DNA of 32,086 nucleotides. Origin: CAZTLE01 sp964614415. GTDB lineage: Bacteria > Bacteroidota > Bacteroidia > Flavobacteriales > Flavobacteriaceae. The position numbers and the translations under genes were made by a program. This document shows, piece by piece, positions 14,981 through 23,228 of this stretch. The number at the start of each line of letters is the position of its first letter. The first letter of the stretch is position 1. Location: assembly GCA_964614415.1 (NCBI GenBank), contig CAZTLE010000018.1, forward strand, positions 1-32,086. Direction: 5' to 3'. The notes beneath the pieces were generated by a model that was not told the DNA's origin, did not search any database, and saw nothing but the letters and a program-made list of their open reading frames with translations.

Positions 14981-15754
14981 TTACCCGAAAATCTCGTTGA
15001 GCATATGAGCGAGACGAATGCCTCCTTTCTGTAGCTGGCTACGAACCGTAGTGAAATAATCATACATGTAGCGATATCCCAACTGATCCCCAATCTGAGT
15101 GTTTGCATACACATCCTCGAGGATCGCGCGGCTCTCATACATCCAATCCAGGATTGTTCCCTGTTTCAATTGTTCGATCTGAGCGGGAGACAGGGCATCG
15201 GCATTTGCGGCAAGTTCGGAATATGACATGTTGTAGCTTTCAATCATTTTCGTATCCCAAACCGTATGCAGATTCGTTCCTTCACCGAACCATTGCACCT
15301 CGAAGTCATTACCTCCGCTATCATCCTCTTTTCCGATATGTAAGGGTTGATGCAGGTCGCCCACAAAGTGCACCAGCATCTTAAGATGGAATATCTTATC
15401 CGCCTCCGACGTGGTGTCGTCTCTCAAGATATTTACACAGGTCTCTATGCCCCGAATGAGATCTCCCCGATCGCTTTTCGGATGGGTTTCATACCTGGCG
15501 CCTAAAGGAAAATTCACATAATGCCAGGGGCCATAAGGACGGTATATGGTGTCACTCCTTATTTCATCTCCATAGGTTGAGACAAAGGCCAGTGACTGAC
15601 CATTAAGCAACTTCATGATCTTTCTTTTGGCCTTTCGGCTTAAGTGCTGTTCGGCAATTTCACCTGTGGCACGATGCCCGGTTCTCCCCCAATCTTCGGA
15701 AGCAAAGGAAGGCTGGCATACAAGAAAAATACAGAGAACAAGAAATAGTCGCAT
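14981..15754 (-). CDS. Exported S1/P1-type nuclease
   Basis: A 257-aa zinc-dependent single-strand nuclease/3'-nucleotidase family protein. A signal peptide covers about residues 1-18 (cut near SFA). The trinuclear zinc site of P1 nuclease can be traced: Trp22 and His27 in WGRTGHR, Asp63 in YGDE, His78 in WHYVNFP, His129, Asp133, His135 and His139 in VHFVGDLHQPLH, His163 and Asp167 in NLHTVWDTK. All expected ligands are present, so it should be active in the periplasm or outside, probably for nucleic-acid or phosphate scavenging. In P1 nuclease the Trp is the mature N-terminus; here it lies a few residues in. It appears to be monocistronic. Confidence 0.93.
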   Translation of the reverse strand: MRLFLVLCIFLVCQPSFASEDWGRTGHRATGEIAEQHLSRKAKRKIMKLLNGQSLAFVSTYGDEIRSDTIYRPYGPWHYVNFPLGARYETHPKSDRGDLIRGIETCVNILRDDTTSEADKIFHLKMLVHFVGDLHQPLHIGKEDDSGGNDFEVQWFGEGTNLHTVWDTKMIESYNMSYSELAANADALSPAQIEQLKQGTILDWMYESRAILEDVYANTQIGDQLGYRYMYDYFTTVRSQLQKGGIRLAHMLNEIFG

Positions 15755-15769
15755 TTGGTTGGTTTTTTA

Positions 15770-15777
15770 CAAAGATA
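15770..15777 (-). promoter_or_regulatory. -7 element (TATCTTTG) of the S1/P1 nuclease gene
   Basis: TATCTTTG on the minus strand fits TAnnTTTG and lies 15 bases before the ATG. No clear -33 TTTG is found at 19 bases. Confidence 0.4.
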
Positions 15778-15817
15778 GCATTCCTGATGCTACGAAAGTG
15801 TTAAGTTTTATGAGAGG

Positions 15818-16165
15818 CTAGTAGTGAGATATTAGTACTGAGTATTGAGATGGAGAATTTCAAATTTCAAAATCGAACACCAGCAACCTCAAACCTTCAA
15901 CCTGCAACCTGAAACTGGAAACAAGAACCAGGAAGCAGGAAATCCCAAATTCCAAATATCAAATTCCAAAGTCGAACACGAGCAACCCCACACCTCAAAC
16001 CCGCAACCTGTAACCTGCAACCTGCAACCAGAAACAGGAGACAAGAACCAGGAAGCAGGAAATCCCAAATTCCAAATCCCAAATTCCAAAATCGAACACC
16101 AGCAACCTCAAACCTCAAACCTCAAACCACAAACCTCAGACCTACAACCAAGAATCATGACCGTT
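15818..16165. repeat. Low-complexity intergenic repeat island upstream of the SPFH gene
   Basis: Between the nuclease promoter and the SPFH promoter the plus strand is poor in G. It is built of words such as CAACCT, AAACCT and CCCAAATTCCAAA. A longer unit starting TCGAACACnAGCAACC occurs at 15873, 15972 and 16092, and AACAAGAACCAGGAAGCAGG occurs twice. The island begins with a TAGTAGTGAGAT module (from 15818) that recurs directly after the SPFH gene. The 109-codon ORF through it is judged not coding. Confidence 0.8.
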
Positions 16166-16195
16166 ACTCATTAACAGATCAACAAATAAACAAAT

Positions 16196-16259
16196 CAACG
16201 ATTCAACAATTCAACGATTCAACGATTCAACGATTCAACGATTCAACGATTCAACGATT
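16196..16259. repeat. Tandem 8-bp microsatellite (CAACGATT x8)
   Basis: Eight head-to-tail copies of CAACGATT, the second one CAACAATT. The unit length is not a multiple of three and lies outside any gene, 100 bp before the SPFH start. It may vary in copy number between strains. Confidence 0.9.
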
Positions 16260-16314
16260 TAGAAGAAAAAAACGCTTTCTGTAACATAATTACAAAAATT
16301 ACTACTAATTGTGT

Positions 16315-16322
16315 TATATTTG
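16315..16322 (+). promoter_or_regulatory. -7 element (TATATTTG) of the SPFH gene
   Basis: TATATTTG fits TAnnTTTG 38 bases before the ATG at 16361. A matching -33 TTTG is not seen. Confidence 0.45.
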
Positions 16323-16360
16323 TTTAATATCAAAATAATATCATTTTAAAATCTACCGTT

Positions 16361-17221
16361 ATGACGAATGAAAAGCTGGTTGTACCTTCCAATGGTTATG
16401 TAATGTTGTTCGTTTTCCTTATCGCCTTCCCCGGCAGTATTGTCGCACTTATCATGCTGCAAAATCCGTGGTTTGGCATAATTACCTTTCTATCGCTTTG
16501 GCTCCTGCCAGGGTTTGTATTGATCAATCCAAACGGCTCGCGTGTGCTACTTCTGTTTGGAAAATACATAGGTACCGTTAAGAAGAACGGATTATTCTGG
16601 GTGAATCCGTTTTACACCAAGAAGAAAATATCCCTTCGGGCCCGTAACTTTGATAGCGAACGCCTTAAAGTAAACGACAAGCTGGGGAATCCCATTATCA
16701 TTAGTACGATCCTCGTTTGGCGTGTGGATGATACCCATAAAGCAGCCTTCGACGTGGATAATTACGAGCATTTCGTACGCATACAGACCGACGCGGCAGT
16801 TCGGGAGCTGGCCAGCAAGTATCCTTACGACAATTTTGCGGATGAAGGTATGGATGAGGAGATCACACTTCGCTCCAGCATGACCGAGGTAAACGAAGCA
16901 TTGGAAAAACAATTGGACGAGCGCCTCTCCATCGCCGGAATTGAAGTACTCGAGTCGCGTATAGGTTATCTCGCCTACGCAAACGAAATCGCCAGTGCCA
17001 TGTTGAAACGTCAGCAAGCTACTGCCATCATTGCCGCCCGTCACAAGATCGTGGAAGGCGCAGTAAGCATGGTCGAAATGGCCCTGGATCATTTAAACAA
17101 GAATGATGTGGTAGAACTGGATGAAGAGCGCAAAGCCGCCATGGTGAGCAACCTAATGGTCGTACTATGTGGTGACCGGGATGCAACACCCGTGGTGAAT
17201 ACCGGAACACTGAATACTTAG
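16361..17221 (+). CDS. SPFH/Band 7 domain membrane protein
   Basis: A 286-aa prohibitin/stomatin-like protein. Two hydrophobic segments (about 13-33 and 38-56) anchor it. The SPFH domain follows: RVLLLFGKYIGTVKKNGLFWVNPFY, then KISLRARNFDSERLKVND and IIISTILVWRVDDTHKAAFDVD. A helical region IASAMLKRQQATAIIAARHKIVEGA ends the fold. Such proteins form oligomeric scaffolds in membrane microdomains. There is no NfeD partner next to it. It lacks the long coiled-coil of flotillins, so it is closer to the short bacterial SPFH group that stands alone. Its stop codon forms the first bases of a repeat module, so the repeat begins exactly at the gene end. Confidence 0.88.
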   Translation: MTNEKLVVPSNGYVMLFVFLIAFPGSIVALIMLQNPWFGIITFLSLWLLPGFVLINPNGSRVLLLFGKYIGTVKKNGLFWVNPFYTKKKISLRARNFDSERLKVNDKLGNPIIISTILVWRVDDTHKAAFDVDNYEHFVRIQTDAAVRELASKYPYDNFADEGMDEEITLRSSMTEVNEALEKQLDERLSIAGIEVLESRIGYLAYANEIASAMLKRQQATAIIAARHKIVEGAVSMVEMALDHLNKNDVVELDEERKAAMVSNLMVVLCGDRDATPVVNTGTLNT

Positions 17222-17421
17222 TAGTGAGATGTTAGTTGTGAGTAGTGAGATGGAATCAGGAGACAGGAATCATGAATCAAGACGGTCCATTATAAACAAA
17301 TCAACGCATCAACAAATAAACGTATGATTTGAGTAGTGAGATGGAATCAGGAGACAGGAATCATGAATCAAGACAGTCCATTATAAACGCATCAACGAAT
17401 AAACATATAAACGATTTGAAA
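17217..17421. repeat. Repeat island downstream of the SPFH gene, with a 58-bp direct repeat
   Basis: It starts with the TAGTAGTGAGATGTTAG module that also occurs at 15818. A 58-bp segment (GAGTAGTGAGATGGAATCAG onward) is present at 17240-17297 and again at 17331-17388 with one mismatch, spaced 91 bp. ATAAACAAATCAACG-type words follow each copy. It ends in TTTGAAATTTGGAATTTG, the inverse of words in the upstream island, and runs to within a few bases of the next ATG. Confidence 0.85.
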
Positions 17422-17436
17422 TTTGGAATTTGAAAA

Positions 17437-17931
17437 ATGAGGGTTTTTACCGAAGAACAGCGATTTAATCAGTGGTGGTTTGTAGGGTTAATGATCCTGG
17501 TCCTGGGAATTTCAGTGATGACATTATTCATAGCCTTACCGGAAACCAATAGTGAGGAACCTGTTTTCTGGGTTCTTATCGGGACTACGGCCCTTGTTTT
17601 CACTATTGCACTGGCCATTCTGTTCCTGCTGCGACTGGAAACGCGAATCGATGAACAAGGTGTGCATTATGCATTCAAACCGTTTCACAGGTCACTTAGA
17701 TTAATATCCTGGCACGATATGAGCGAATGTTTCGTTAGAAAATACAGCCCCATCGGCGAATACGGCGGATGGGGATATCGCGTTTCCTTCGGAAAAAAAG
17801 GAAAAGCACTCAACGTAAAAGGAAACATCGGAATCCAAATTGTAAACAACAACGGTAAGCGATTGTTGCTCGGCACGCAAAAAGAAGATGAAGCCAGGCG
17901 AACAATCTCAAATTACCTTCATAAACTATAA
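17437..17931 (+). CDS. Two-helix membrane protein with cytosolic domain (DUF6141-like)
   Basis: A 164-aa protein with two transmembrane helices (about 15-33 and 44-65), then a soluble domain of about 95 residues with a beta-rich PH-like appearance: DEQGVHYAFKPFHRS, LISWHDMSECFVRKYSPIGEYGGWGYR and GIQIVNNNGKRLLLGTQK. This pattern fits a conserved Bacteroidota family of unknown function that I believe is DUF6141; the name is from memory. The start at 17437 is the first ATG after the repeat island. The next gene begins two bases after its stop, so they form an operon. Confidence 0.65.
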   Translation: MRVFTEEQRFNQWWFVGLMILVLGISVMTLFIALPETNSEEPVFWVLIGTTALVFTIALAILFLLRLETRIDEQGVHYAFKPFHRSLRLISWHDMSECFVRKYSPIGEYGGWGYRVSFGKKGKALNVKGNIGIQIVNNNGKRLLLGTQKEDEARRTISNYLHKL

Positions 17932-17933
17932 CT

Positions 17934-18866
17934 ATGGTACGTGTAGTAACAACCCTAATCTTATTGATCTGTATGGCATTATGCCATGCCCAGGAAACGA
18001 CTTATAATACGGAAGAGATCAGCATCACAAAACTTGTTGACGGAACCTTAATGGTTCCATCGGGCGTTGAAAAGCCGATTTTAGCGATTATCATTCAGGG
18101 ATCAGGTCCAACTGACCGAGACGGTAATCAAATGGGGCTCAAGAACAATTCTTTGAAATTCCTGGCACAGGGACTGTACGATCAGGGTATTGCCAGTTTC
18201 CGTTTTGATAAGCGCATTCTAAGAATGATACGACAAGGTGGCTTCAGCGAACGTAATATCCGATTTGATGACTTTGTAGAAGACGCAGTAGCTGTGGTAG
18301 ATCATTTCAAGGATCAGGACCGGTTTTCAGGAATTTATATTATAGGACATAGTCAGGGATCGTTGATCGGTATGCTCGTCGCACAGGGGCGTGCACAGGG
18401 CTTTGTATCGGTAGCAGGTGCAGGACAGGAGATCGATGATGTGGTTGTAGACCAGTTAAGAAATCAGGCACCGGGCCTGGTAGAAGACGCCAGGAAGGCC
18501 TTCGATGATATGCGCGTGAACGGAGTTGCGGTAGACTACGGTCGTGATCTGGCTTCTATTTTCAGACCGGATATACAGCCTTTTATGATCTCATGGATGA
18601 ACTACAATCCCCAGGAAGAGATCAAAAAGCTGGAAATACCCGTGCTCATCGCCAATGGCAGCAAAGACCTTCAGACACAGGTTTCGGAAGCACAGTTGCT
18701 CAAAGAGGCAAAACCAGATGCCGAATATGTGATCATTGAAAACATGAATCATGTGCTCAAGGAAATAGGAGGCGGAGATATGGAGAACAGCAGGGCCTAT
18801 AATGATCCTCTGCGCCCCGTAGCCCCTCAATTAATTGATGCAATCGCAGCCTTCATTAAAAAGTAA
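17934..18866 (+). CDS. Exported alpha/beta hydrolase
   Basis: A 310-aa serine hydrolase with a signal peptide (residues 1-19, cut near CHA). The nucleophile elbow is GHSQGS with Ser140, the acid is probably Asp245 (NGSKD) and the base His273 (NMNHV). The segment IIQGSGPTDRDG (54-65) is the oxyanion-hole region typical of a group of peptidase S9-like/DLH-type hydrolases in Bacteroidota. The substrate is unknown; an ester or short acyl compound in the periplasm is likely. It lies two bases after the membrane protein gene and one base before the ribbon-helix-helix gene. Confidence 0.88.
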   Translation: MVRVVTTLILLICMALCHAQETTYNTEEISITKLVDGTLMVPSGVEKPILAIIIQGSGPTDRDGNQMGLKNNSLKFLAQGLYDQGIASFRFDKRILRMIRQGGFSERNIRFDDFVEDAVAVVDHFKDQDRFSGIYIIGHSQGSLIGMLVAQGRAQGFVSVAGAGQEIDDVVVDQLRNQAPGLVEDARKAFDDMRVNGVAVDYGRDLASIFRPDIQPFMISWMNYNPQEEIKKLEIPVLIANGSKDLQTQVSEAQLLKEAKPDAEYVIIENMNHVLKEIGGGDMENSRAYNDPLRPVAPQLIDAIAAFIKK

Positions 18867-18867
18867 T

Positions 18868-19026
18868 ATGTCTAAGAAAAAAGCATTCGCGCTACGCGTC
18901 AACGAAGAGATGCTCAAGGCCATAGAAAAATGGGCTGCGGACGAATTCCGCAGCACCAATGGTCAAATCGAGTGGATGCTTAATGAAAGCCTGAAAAGGG
19001 CCAAACGGCATCCGAAAAAGAAATAG
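18868..19026 (+). CDS. Arc-like ribbon-helix-helix DNA-binding protein
   Basis: A 52-aa basic protein. FALRVNEEMLKAIEKWAADEF at residues 7-27 forms the strand and first helix of a MetJ/Arc fold, and TNGQIEWMLNESLKRA the second helix. The lysine-rich tail KRHPKKK may add DNA affinity. Start ATG 18868 is chosen because it gives the family's usual N-terminus one base after the hydrolase stop; a longer frame adds residues that lie inside the hydrolase gene. No toxin gene is next to it, so this is unlikely to be an antitoxin; autoregulation of the operon is possible. Confidence 0.75.
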   Translation: MSKKKAFALRVNEEMLKAIEKWAADEFRSTNGQIEWMLNESLKRAKRHPKKK

Positions 19027-20604
19027 TTATTGCTTGATGAATTTTCTGGTGATCGTTTTTCCTTCGGAAATAACCTTTATAAGGTAGACTCCTGCCGCTA
19101 ATTCCGAAACATTTACTCCTTTCGTTGCGACGTTGATATTTATAACGGTCTTTATATGGCTTCCCTGTAGAGAAAAGATAGAAACCTCTTCAATACGCCC
19201 GTTTTCAAGTGAAAGTCGAAGTTCGTCAGAAACAGGGTTAGGAGAAATTGATAGCTCAGACGCTAAATCGAAGTCATCAAACCCTAAAGTTCCTTCCAGC
19301 TTAACAATCCAATAGTCATAGCCATGTGAATCTTCTGTCTTCTCTCCTGAAGCAGTAGAAAGTGAATCTCCCCCTAAAATAAACCCTCCATCGGCTGCTG
19401 GGAATGAATCCAACAAATCGTCCCATTTATCCCCTCCAATGGTCCTTTGCCATTCAATGGTTCCCGAAGTGGTCAACTTAAGAGCCCAATAGTCACCCTG
19501 TCCCCGTAGTGCTTCCGTTTTATCTCCCGAAATACCGGAATGTGAAAGGCCCCCGAGCAAATATCCGTTGTCATCCGTTTCAGAAATCGAAAATAATGAA
19601 TCTGTCGAATCACCTCCAATAGTATTCTGCCATTGAATGATTCCCAGGTCGTTTAATTTTACCACCCAATAATCCCAGCCTCCGTTAGAATTCTCGGTTT
19701 TGTCGCCAGAAATATCCGATGAAGAAATTCCACCCAGAATATATCCACCATCCGAAGTTTGAAAAACGGACTGCAAAGAGTCAAGATCATCCCCCCCGAT
19801 GGTGTTCTGCCAAACGATATCACCGAGAGAATTTAACTTGAGTACCCAAAAATCACTTGCTCCCTGTGAATTCTCCGTTTTATCTCCGGAAATGTTTGAT
19901 TGAGAGGACCCGGCTAAGAGAAATCCACCGTCCGTCGTCTCTATAAGGTCATATAAAAGATCAAAGTCACTCCCTCCAATAGTATTTTGCCATTCCAGGT
20001 TTCCGGATCCATTCAATTTAACAATCCAGTAGTCCTTCTCACCAATAGAATTTTCGGTTTTATCACCCGAAATATCGGATAAAGAGTCGCCTCCCAAAAT
20101 ATAACCATCATCGCTGGTCTGTAGCACTATTTGCAAGAGATCATTATCGTTTCCTCCAATGGTATTTTGCCACACTATACTGCCACTGCTATCGAGCTTT
20201 ACCACCCAATAATCGGCTCCCCCATTGGAATTTTCCGTTTTGTCACCGGAGGCATCGGAAAACGACCACCCACCTAGTATGTAACCATTGTCTGAGGTTT
20301 GATCTATTGAATTCAACAGGTCATAATCGCTACCTCCTATCGTATTTTGCCATTCTATATCCCCTGCTGAAGAAAGCTTTACGATCCAGTAATCATAGCT
20401 TCCATTGGAGTTCTCGGTTTTGTCATATGAAATATTCGAATCCGAATATCCGGCTACCATATATCCACCGTCGTTGGTTTGAACAATAGTTCTAAATTCA
20501 TCAGAACCACTACCTCCGATCGTATTTTGCCATTCGATTTGCGGACTCTGGCTATAACCAATCCAAAAACAAATACAAAAAAGCAGTGTAGAAATAGTTT
20601 TCAT
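19027..20604 (-). CDS. T9SS type A protein with seven WQNTIGG repeats (predicted beta-propeller)
   Basis: A 525-aa secreted protein. The start at 20604 (MKTISTLLFCICFW) gives a clean signal peptide, cut near YSQ; a start at 20613 adds three residues. Residues 25-444 are seven repeats of exactly 60 aa. Each begins WQNTIGG (WQRTIGG in the last) and continues QTSDGGYILGG, SxSDISGDKTENSNG and DYWVVKL. Seven equal units point to a seven-bladed propeller. The last 80 residues (SISPNPVSDELRLSL to FIKQ) form a type A sorting domain, so export by T9SS is expected. The ligand is unknown. Its stop directly abuts the stop of the convergent ribbon-helix-helix gene. Confidence 0.88.
   Translation of the reverse strand: MKTISTLLFCICFWIGYSQSPQIEWQNTIGGSGSDEFRTIVQTNDGGYMVAGYSDSNISYDKTENSNGSYDYWIVKLSSAGDIEWQNTIGGSDYDLLNSIDQTSDNGYILGGWSFSDASGDKTENSNGGADYWVVKLDSSGSIVWQNTIGGNDNDLLQIVLQTSDDGYILGGDSLSDISGDKTENSIGEKDYWIVKLNGSGNLEWQNTIGGSDFDLLYDLIETTDGGFLLAGSSQSNISGDKTENSQGASDFWVLKLNSLGDIVWQNTIGGDDLDSLQSVFQTSDGGYILGGISSSDISGDKTENSNGGWDYWVVKLNDLGIIQWQNTIGGDSTDSLFSISETDDNGYLLGGLSHSGISGDKTEALRGQGDYWALKLTTSGTIEWQRTIGGDKWDDLLDSFPAADGGFILGGDSLSTASGEKTEDSHGYDYWIVKLEGTLGFDDFDLASELSISPNPVSDELRLSLENGRIEEVSIFSLQGSHIKTVININVATKGVNVSELAAGVYLIKVISEGKTITRKFIKQ
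19273..20532 (-). repeat. Seven tandem 180-bp coding repeats
   Basis: The TGG codon of WQN starts each unit at 20532, 20352, 20172, 19992, 19812, 19632 and 19452, exactly 180 bp apart with no indel. Units differ at many synonymous sites, so the array is old, but unit length has been held constant. Confidence 0.9.
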
Positions 20605-20669
20605 ATCATTCATTTGACGTAACAATATTACAAAGAATTCTTTCGTATTTTGCGGCAAACAACCAACCA

Positions 20670-22037
20670 ATGCAAGATACTGCTACCAAGATTGCTGAAG
20701 AAATTCAGGACACCACTCCCCTTTTTACGAACGACGCCATTGTATTTGCCATCCTTATGATCGCACTGGGGTGGGTATTTTATACCTCCTCCAGAAAAAC
20801 CGGGTTCTGGGCTTATTTTTACAAGTATGTTCCAGCCCTTTTTATGGCCTATTTTGTCCCGGCCCTGTTCACCACCACGGGTGTCATAGCCCCCGAGTGG
20901 AAAACAGTACTACCGGATAATTCGGTAGTTGAAGGTAGTTCCAGTGTCTATTATGTGGCCAGCAGGTATCTTCTGCCGGCGTCCCTGGTGCTCATGACCC
21001 TGAGCATTGATATCAAGGGGGTATTTAACCTGGGCCCGAAAGCGCTGATCATGTTCTTTACGGGAACGGCAGGTATTGTTATAGGGGCGCCCATAGCCCT
21101 TGCTCTCGTGGGTGGTATTTTCCCGGATATTGTGGCTACTCCTATTGAGCCTATCCCGGGAGAAGGAGAATTCAACGATGTATGGAGAGGACTCTCAACA
21201 CTTGCCGGAAGCTGGATTGGTGGTGGTGCGAATCAAGCGGCCATGCTGGAAATTTACGATTACAATCAGACACTCTACGGCGGGATGGTATTCGTAGACA
21301 TCTTCGTGGCCAACCTCTGGATGGCTTTCCTTCTATTGGGTATTGGAAAAGTGGTTCGACTCGACAAATGGCTTAAAGCCGATACGACTGCCATAGAAAC
21401 ACTAAAAGAAAAAGTGACCTCTTTTGCCAAGAAAGTGGAGCGTAATCCGTCACTGGCAGATATCATGATCATGATGGGTGTGGCCTTTGGAGCTGTGGGT
21501 ATTGCTCATTTTGCGGGCGGAGCCATTAGCGGATGGCTGGAAAGTTTTGTAGCCGGGTTACCGGAAGGACTTACGCGAAATATCTTCTCATTCCTATCCA
21601 GTTCCTTCTTTTGGATGATAAGTATTGCGACAATTATCGGCGTACTGGTTTCATTCACCAAAATTCGAAATTACGAAGGTGCCGGGGCGAGTAAATTCGG
21701 AAGTGTATTTATCTATATTCTTGTGGCGACCATTGGGATGAAGATGGATCTCACGCTAATTTTCGATAATTACGGACTTATCCTGGTCGGACTCGTTTGG
21801 ATGGCCATACACGCTTTGCTGCTTATAGGCGTAGCCAAGCTTATCAAAGCGCCTTATTTCTTCCTGGCGGTTGGAAGTCAGGCGAATGTCGGTGGTGCCG
21901 CTTCCGCCCCTGTTGTGGCAGCTGCTTTCCATCCGTCATTAACGACTGTGGGCGTTATTCTGGCTGTTTTCGGATATGCGATCGGTACATTAGGTGCTGT
22001 GCTCTGTACCATTTTGATGCAATTGGTTTCCGGCTAA
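20670..22037 (+). CDS. DUF819 family integral membrane protein
   Basis: A 455-aa polytopic protein with roughly ten to twelve hydrophobic helices. The block STLAGSWIGGGANQAAM and the DIKGVFNLGPKALIMFF region are characteristic of DUF819 (YjcL-like) proteins, which are thought to be transporters. A cytosolic segment of about 40 residues (KADTTAIETLKEKVTSF) divides two halves. The second half repeats the small-residue pattern with VGSQANVGGAASAPVVAAAF near 405. The substrate is not known. It is divergent from the propeller gene, and its stop codon overlaps that of the opposing AraC-type regulator by four bases. Confidence 0.88.
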   Translation: MQDTATKIAEEIQDTTPLFTNDAIVFAILMIALGWVFYTSSRKTGFWAYFYKYVPALFMAYFVPALFTTTGVIAPEWKTVLPDNSVVEGSSSVYYVASRYLLPASLVLMTLSIDIKGVFNLGPKALIMFFTGTAGIVIGAPIALALVGGIFPDIVATPIEPIPGEGEFNDVWRGLSTLAGSWIGGGANQAAMLEIYDYNQTLYGGMVFVDIFVANLWMAFLLLGIGKVVRLDKWLKADTTAIETLKEKVTSFAKKVERNPSLADIMIMMGVAFGAVGIAHFAGGAISGWLESFVAGLPEGLTRNIFSFLSSSFFWMISIATIIGVLVSFTKIRNYEGAGASKFGSVFIYILVATIGMKMDLTLIFDNYGLILVGLVWMAIHALLLIGVAKLIKAPYFFLAVGSQANVGGAASAPVVAAAFHPSLTTVGVILAVFGYAIGTLGAVLCTILMQLVSG

Positions 22038-23101
22038 GAATGTTCTATCGAATTGCGATATTCAGAAGGAGTCATCCCCATACTCTTTTTGAAAAACCGG
22101 TTAAAGGACGATTTCGAATTGAAGCCGCATTCGGCCCACAAGGCATCCATGCTTAGGTTCAGATTGCGCTTATCCCTTAATTTCTCTTTGAACATTTCCA
22201 ATCGGAAGTTATTGAGGTAATTGGTGACCGAATCCCCGTAAGCGACATTTACGGCTTTCGATATATATCTGTCATTCGTTGATAGCCTCCTGGACAGATC
22301 TTCAATTGTCAATCCGGGATTCAGGAAAAGCGAATGTTCACGCACTTCTCCATCCAGTTTGGCAAAAAGCATTTGCCATCGCTTCACGGACTCTTCATCC
22401 TCAGCCGCTTGCTTCACTGCACCCGGAAAGAGAATGCCATACTTATGGGAAAAATAGAACATCCCCAATATGTAGAAGAACGCCAATAGCGAATCCAGCG
22501 TCCAAAGTATTTCGTATCGATCAAAGGCATCTGCATCCCACAGGAACAAGTACGAAAAATTACACAGGGCGTATACCATATATATCACAGTAAGAACGCG
22601 TATCCATTTCTTCAATGAGAGTTTCAGACCACCTGATTTTAACGACATCCGCTGATAAAAGGTGATTAGCAAAATTCCGTAAAACAGGATCGAAACCAGC
22701 ACCAGAAAGGTGTGAAAATAATAGAGAACCGACATCAACCCCGAATTCTCTTCGGGTGCCAAGGCCATAAGTGCGAATAACAACAAGCCGTCGACCATTG
22801 GGAATATCCAATGTAATTTTGCGTAAGGAGCCGGGTCCCCAGGCACAAGCGACCTCGCATGAAAGTAGAATGCCGGACCGGTGTACAGCATACAGACCAC
22901 CGTTAGCGGATACAGGAAATAATACCCGCTGTCCACGAGGTCGATAAAATTGCCGTCAATATATTCCGCAGCCCAAAGCAGTAAAAACAGCAGTAGTGCA
23001 AACGCCAGGTAGCCATCGCTACGGTTGCGTCCCGGCTTAATTAAAAGCAGGATGATAAGCGTACTTAGTAAGACAAGCGTTATGAGATCAATGGCCAACA
23101 T
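22034..23101 (-). CDS. Membrane-anchored AraC-family transcriptional regulator
   Basis: A 355-aa protein. The N-terminal 215 residues carry about seven hydrophobic helices (LITLVLLSTLIILLLI; GYLAFALLLFLLLW; YYFLYPLTVVCMLY and others). The C-terminal 100 residues are an AraC DNA-binding domain: LTIEDLSRRLSTNDRYISKAV, NYLNNFRLE and ALWAECGFNSKSSFNRFFKK, ending MTPSEYRNS. This layout is common in Bacteroidota and suggests sensing at the membrane. Likely targets are near, such as the divergent amine oxidase gene at 23229, but no operator was found. Confidence 0.9.
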   Translation of the reverse strand: MLAIDLITLVLLSTLIILLLIKPGRNRSDGYLAFALLLFLLLWAAEYIDGNFIDLVDSGYYFLYPLTVVCMLYTGPAFYFHARSLVPGDPAPYAKLHWIFPMVDGLLLFALMALAPEENSGLMSVLYYFHTFLVLVSILFYGILLITFYQRMSLKSGGLKLSLKKWIRVLTVIYMVYALCNFSYLFLWDADAFDRYEILWTLDSLLAFFYILGMFYFSHKYGILFPGAVKQAAEDEESVKRWQMLFAKLDGEVREHSLFLNPGLTIEDLSRRLSTNDRYISKAVNVAYGDSVTNYLNNFRLEMFKEKLRDKRNLNLSMDALWAECGFNSKSSFNRFFKKSMGMTPSEYRNSIEHS

Positions 23102-23151
23102 GGGATCGTACTTTTTCGCGTTTCCGAACTTGTCGATTCATGAATTGATAC

Positions 23152-23159
23152 CAAAAGTA
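23152..23159 (-). promoter_or_regulatory. -7 element (TACTTTTG) of the AraC-type gene
   Basis: TACTTTTG on the minus strand fits TAnnTTTG, 50 bases before the ATG at 23101. No TTTG at the -33 distance. Confidence 0.4.
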
Positions 23160-23228
23160 ATACATTAGGACACCATTCCTCTGATCTATCCCGTTCTTTT
23201 GCCAAAATGTACAACGAAATCAAGTGCT

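Noticed and set aside
15845..16174. A 109-codon ORF with repeated IEHQQPQT-type peptides in the low-complexity island
   Set aside because: The amino acid pattern simply mirrors the DNA words. Repeat spacings of 99 and 120 bp keep the frame, but both strands are open, no start signal is seen and the region matches intergenic repeat islands such as the one at 17217.
16196..16259. Possible CRISPR array
   Set aside because: The units are 8 bp with no spacers and there are no cas genes.
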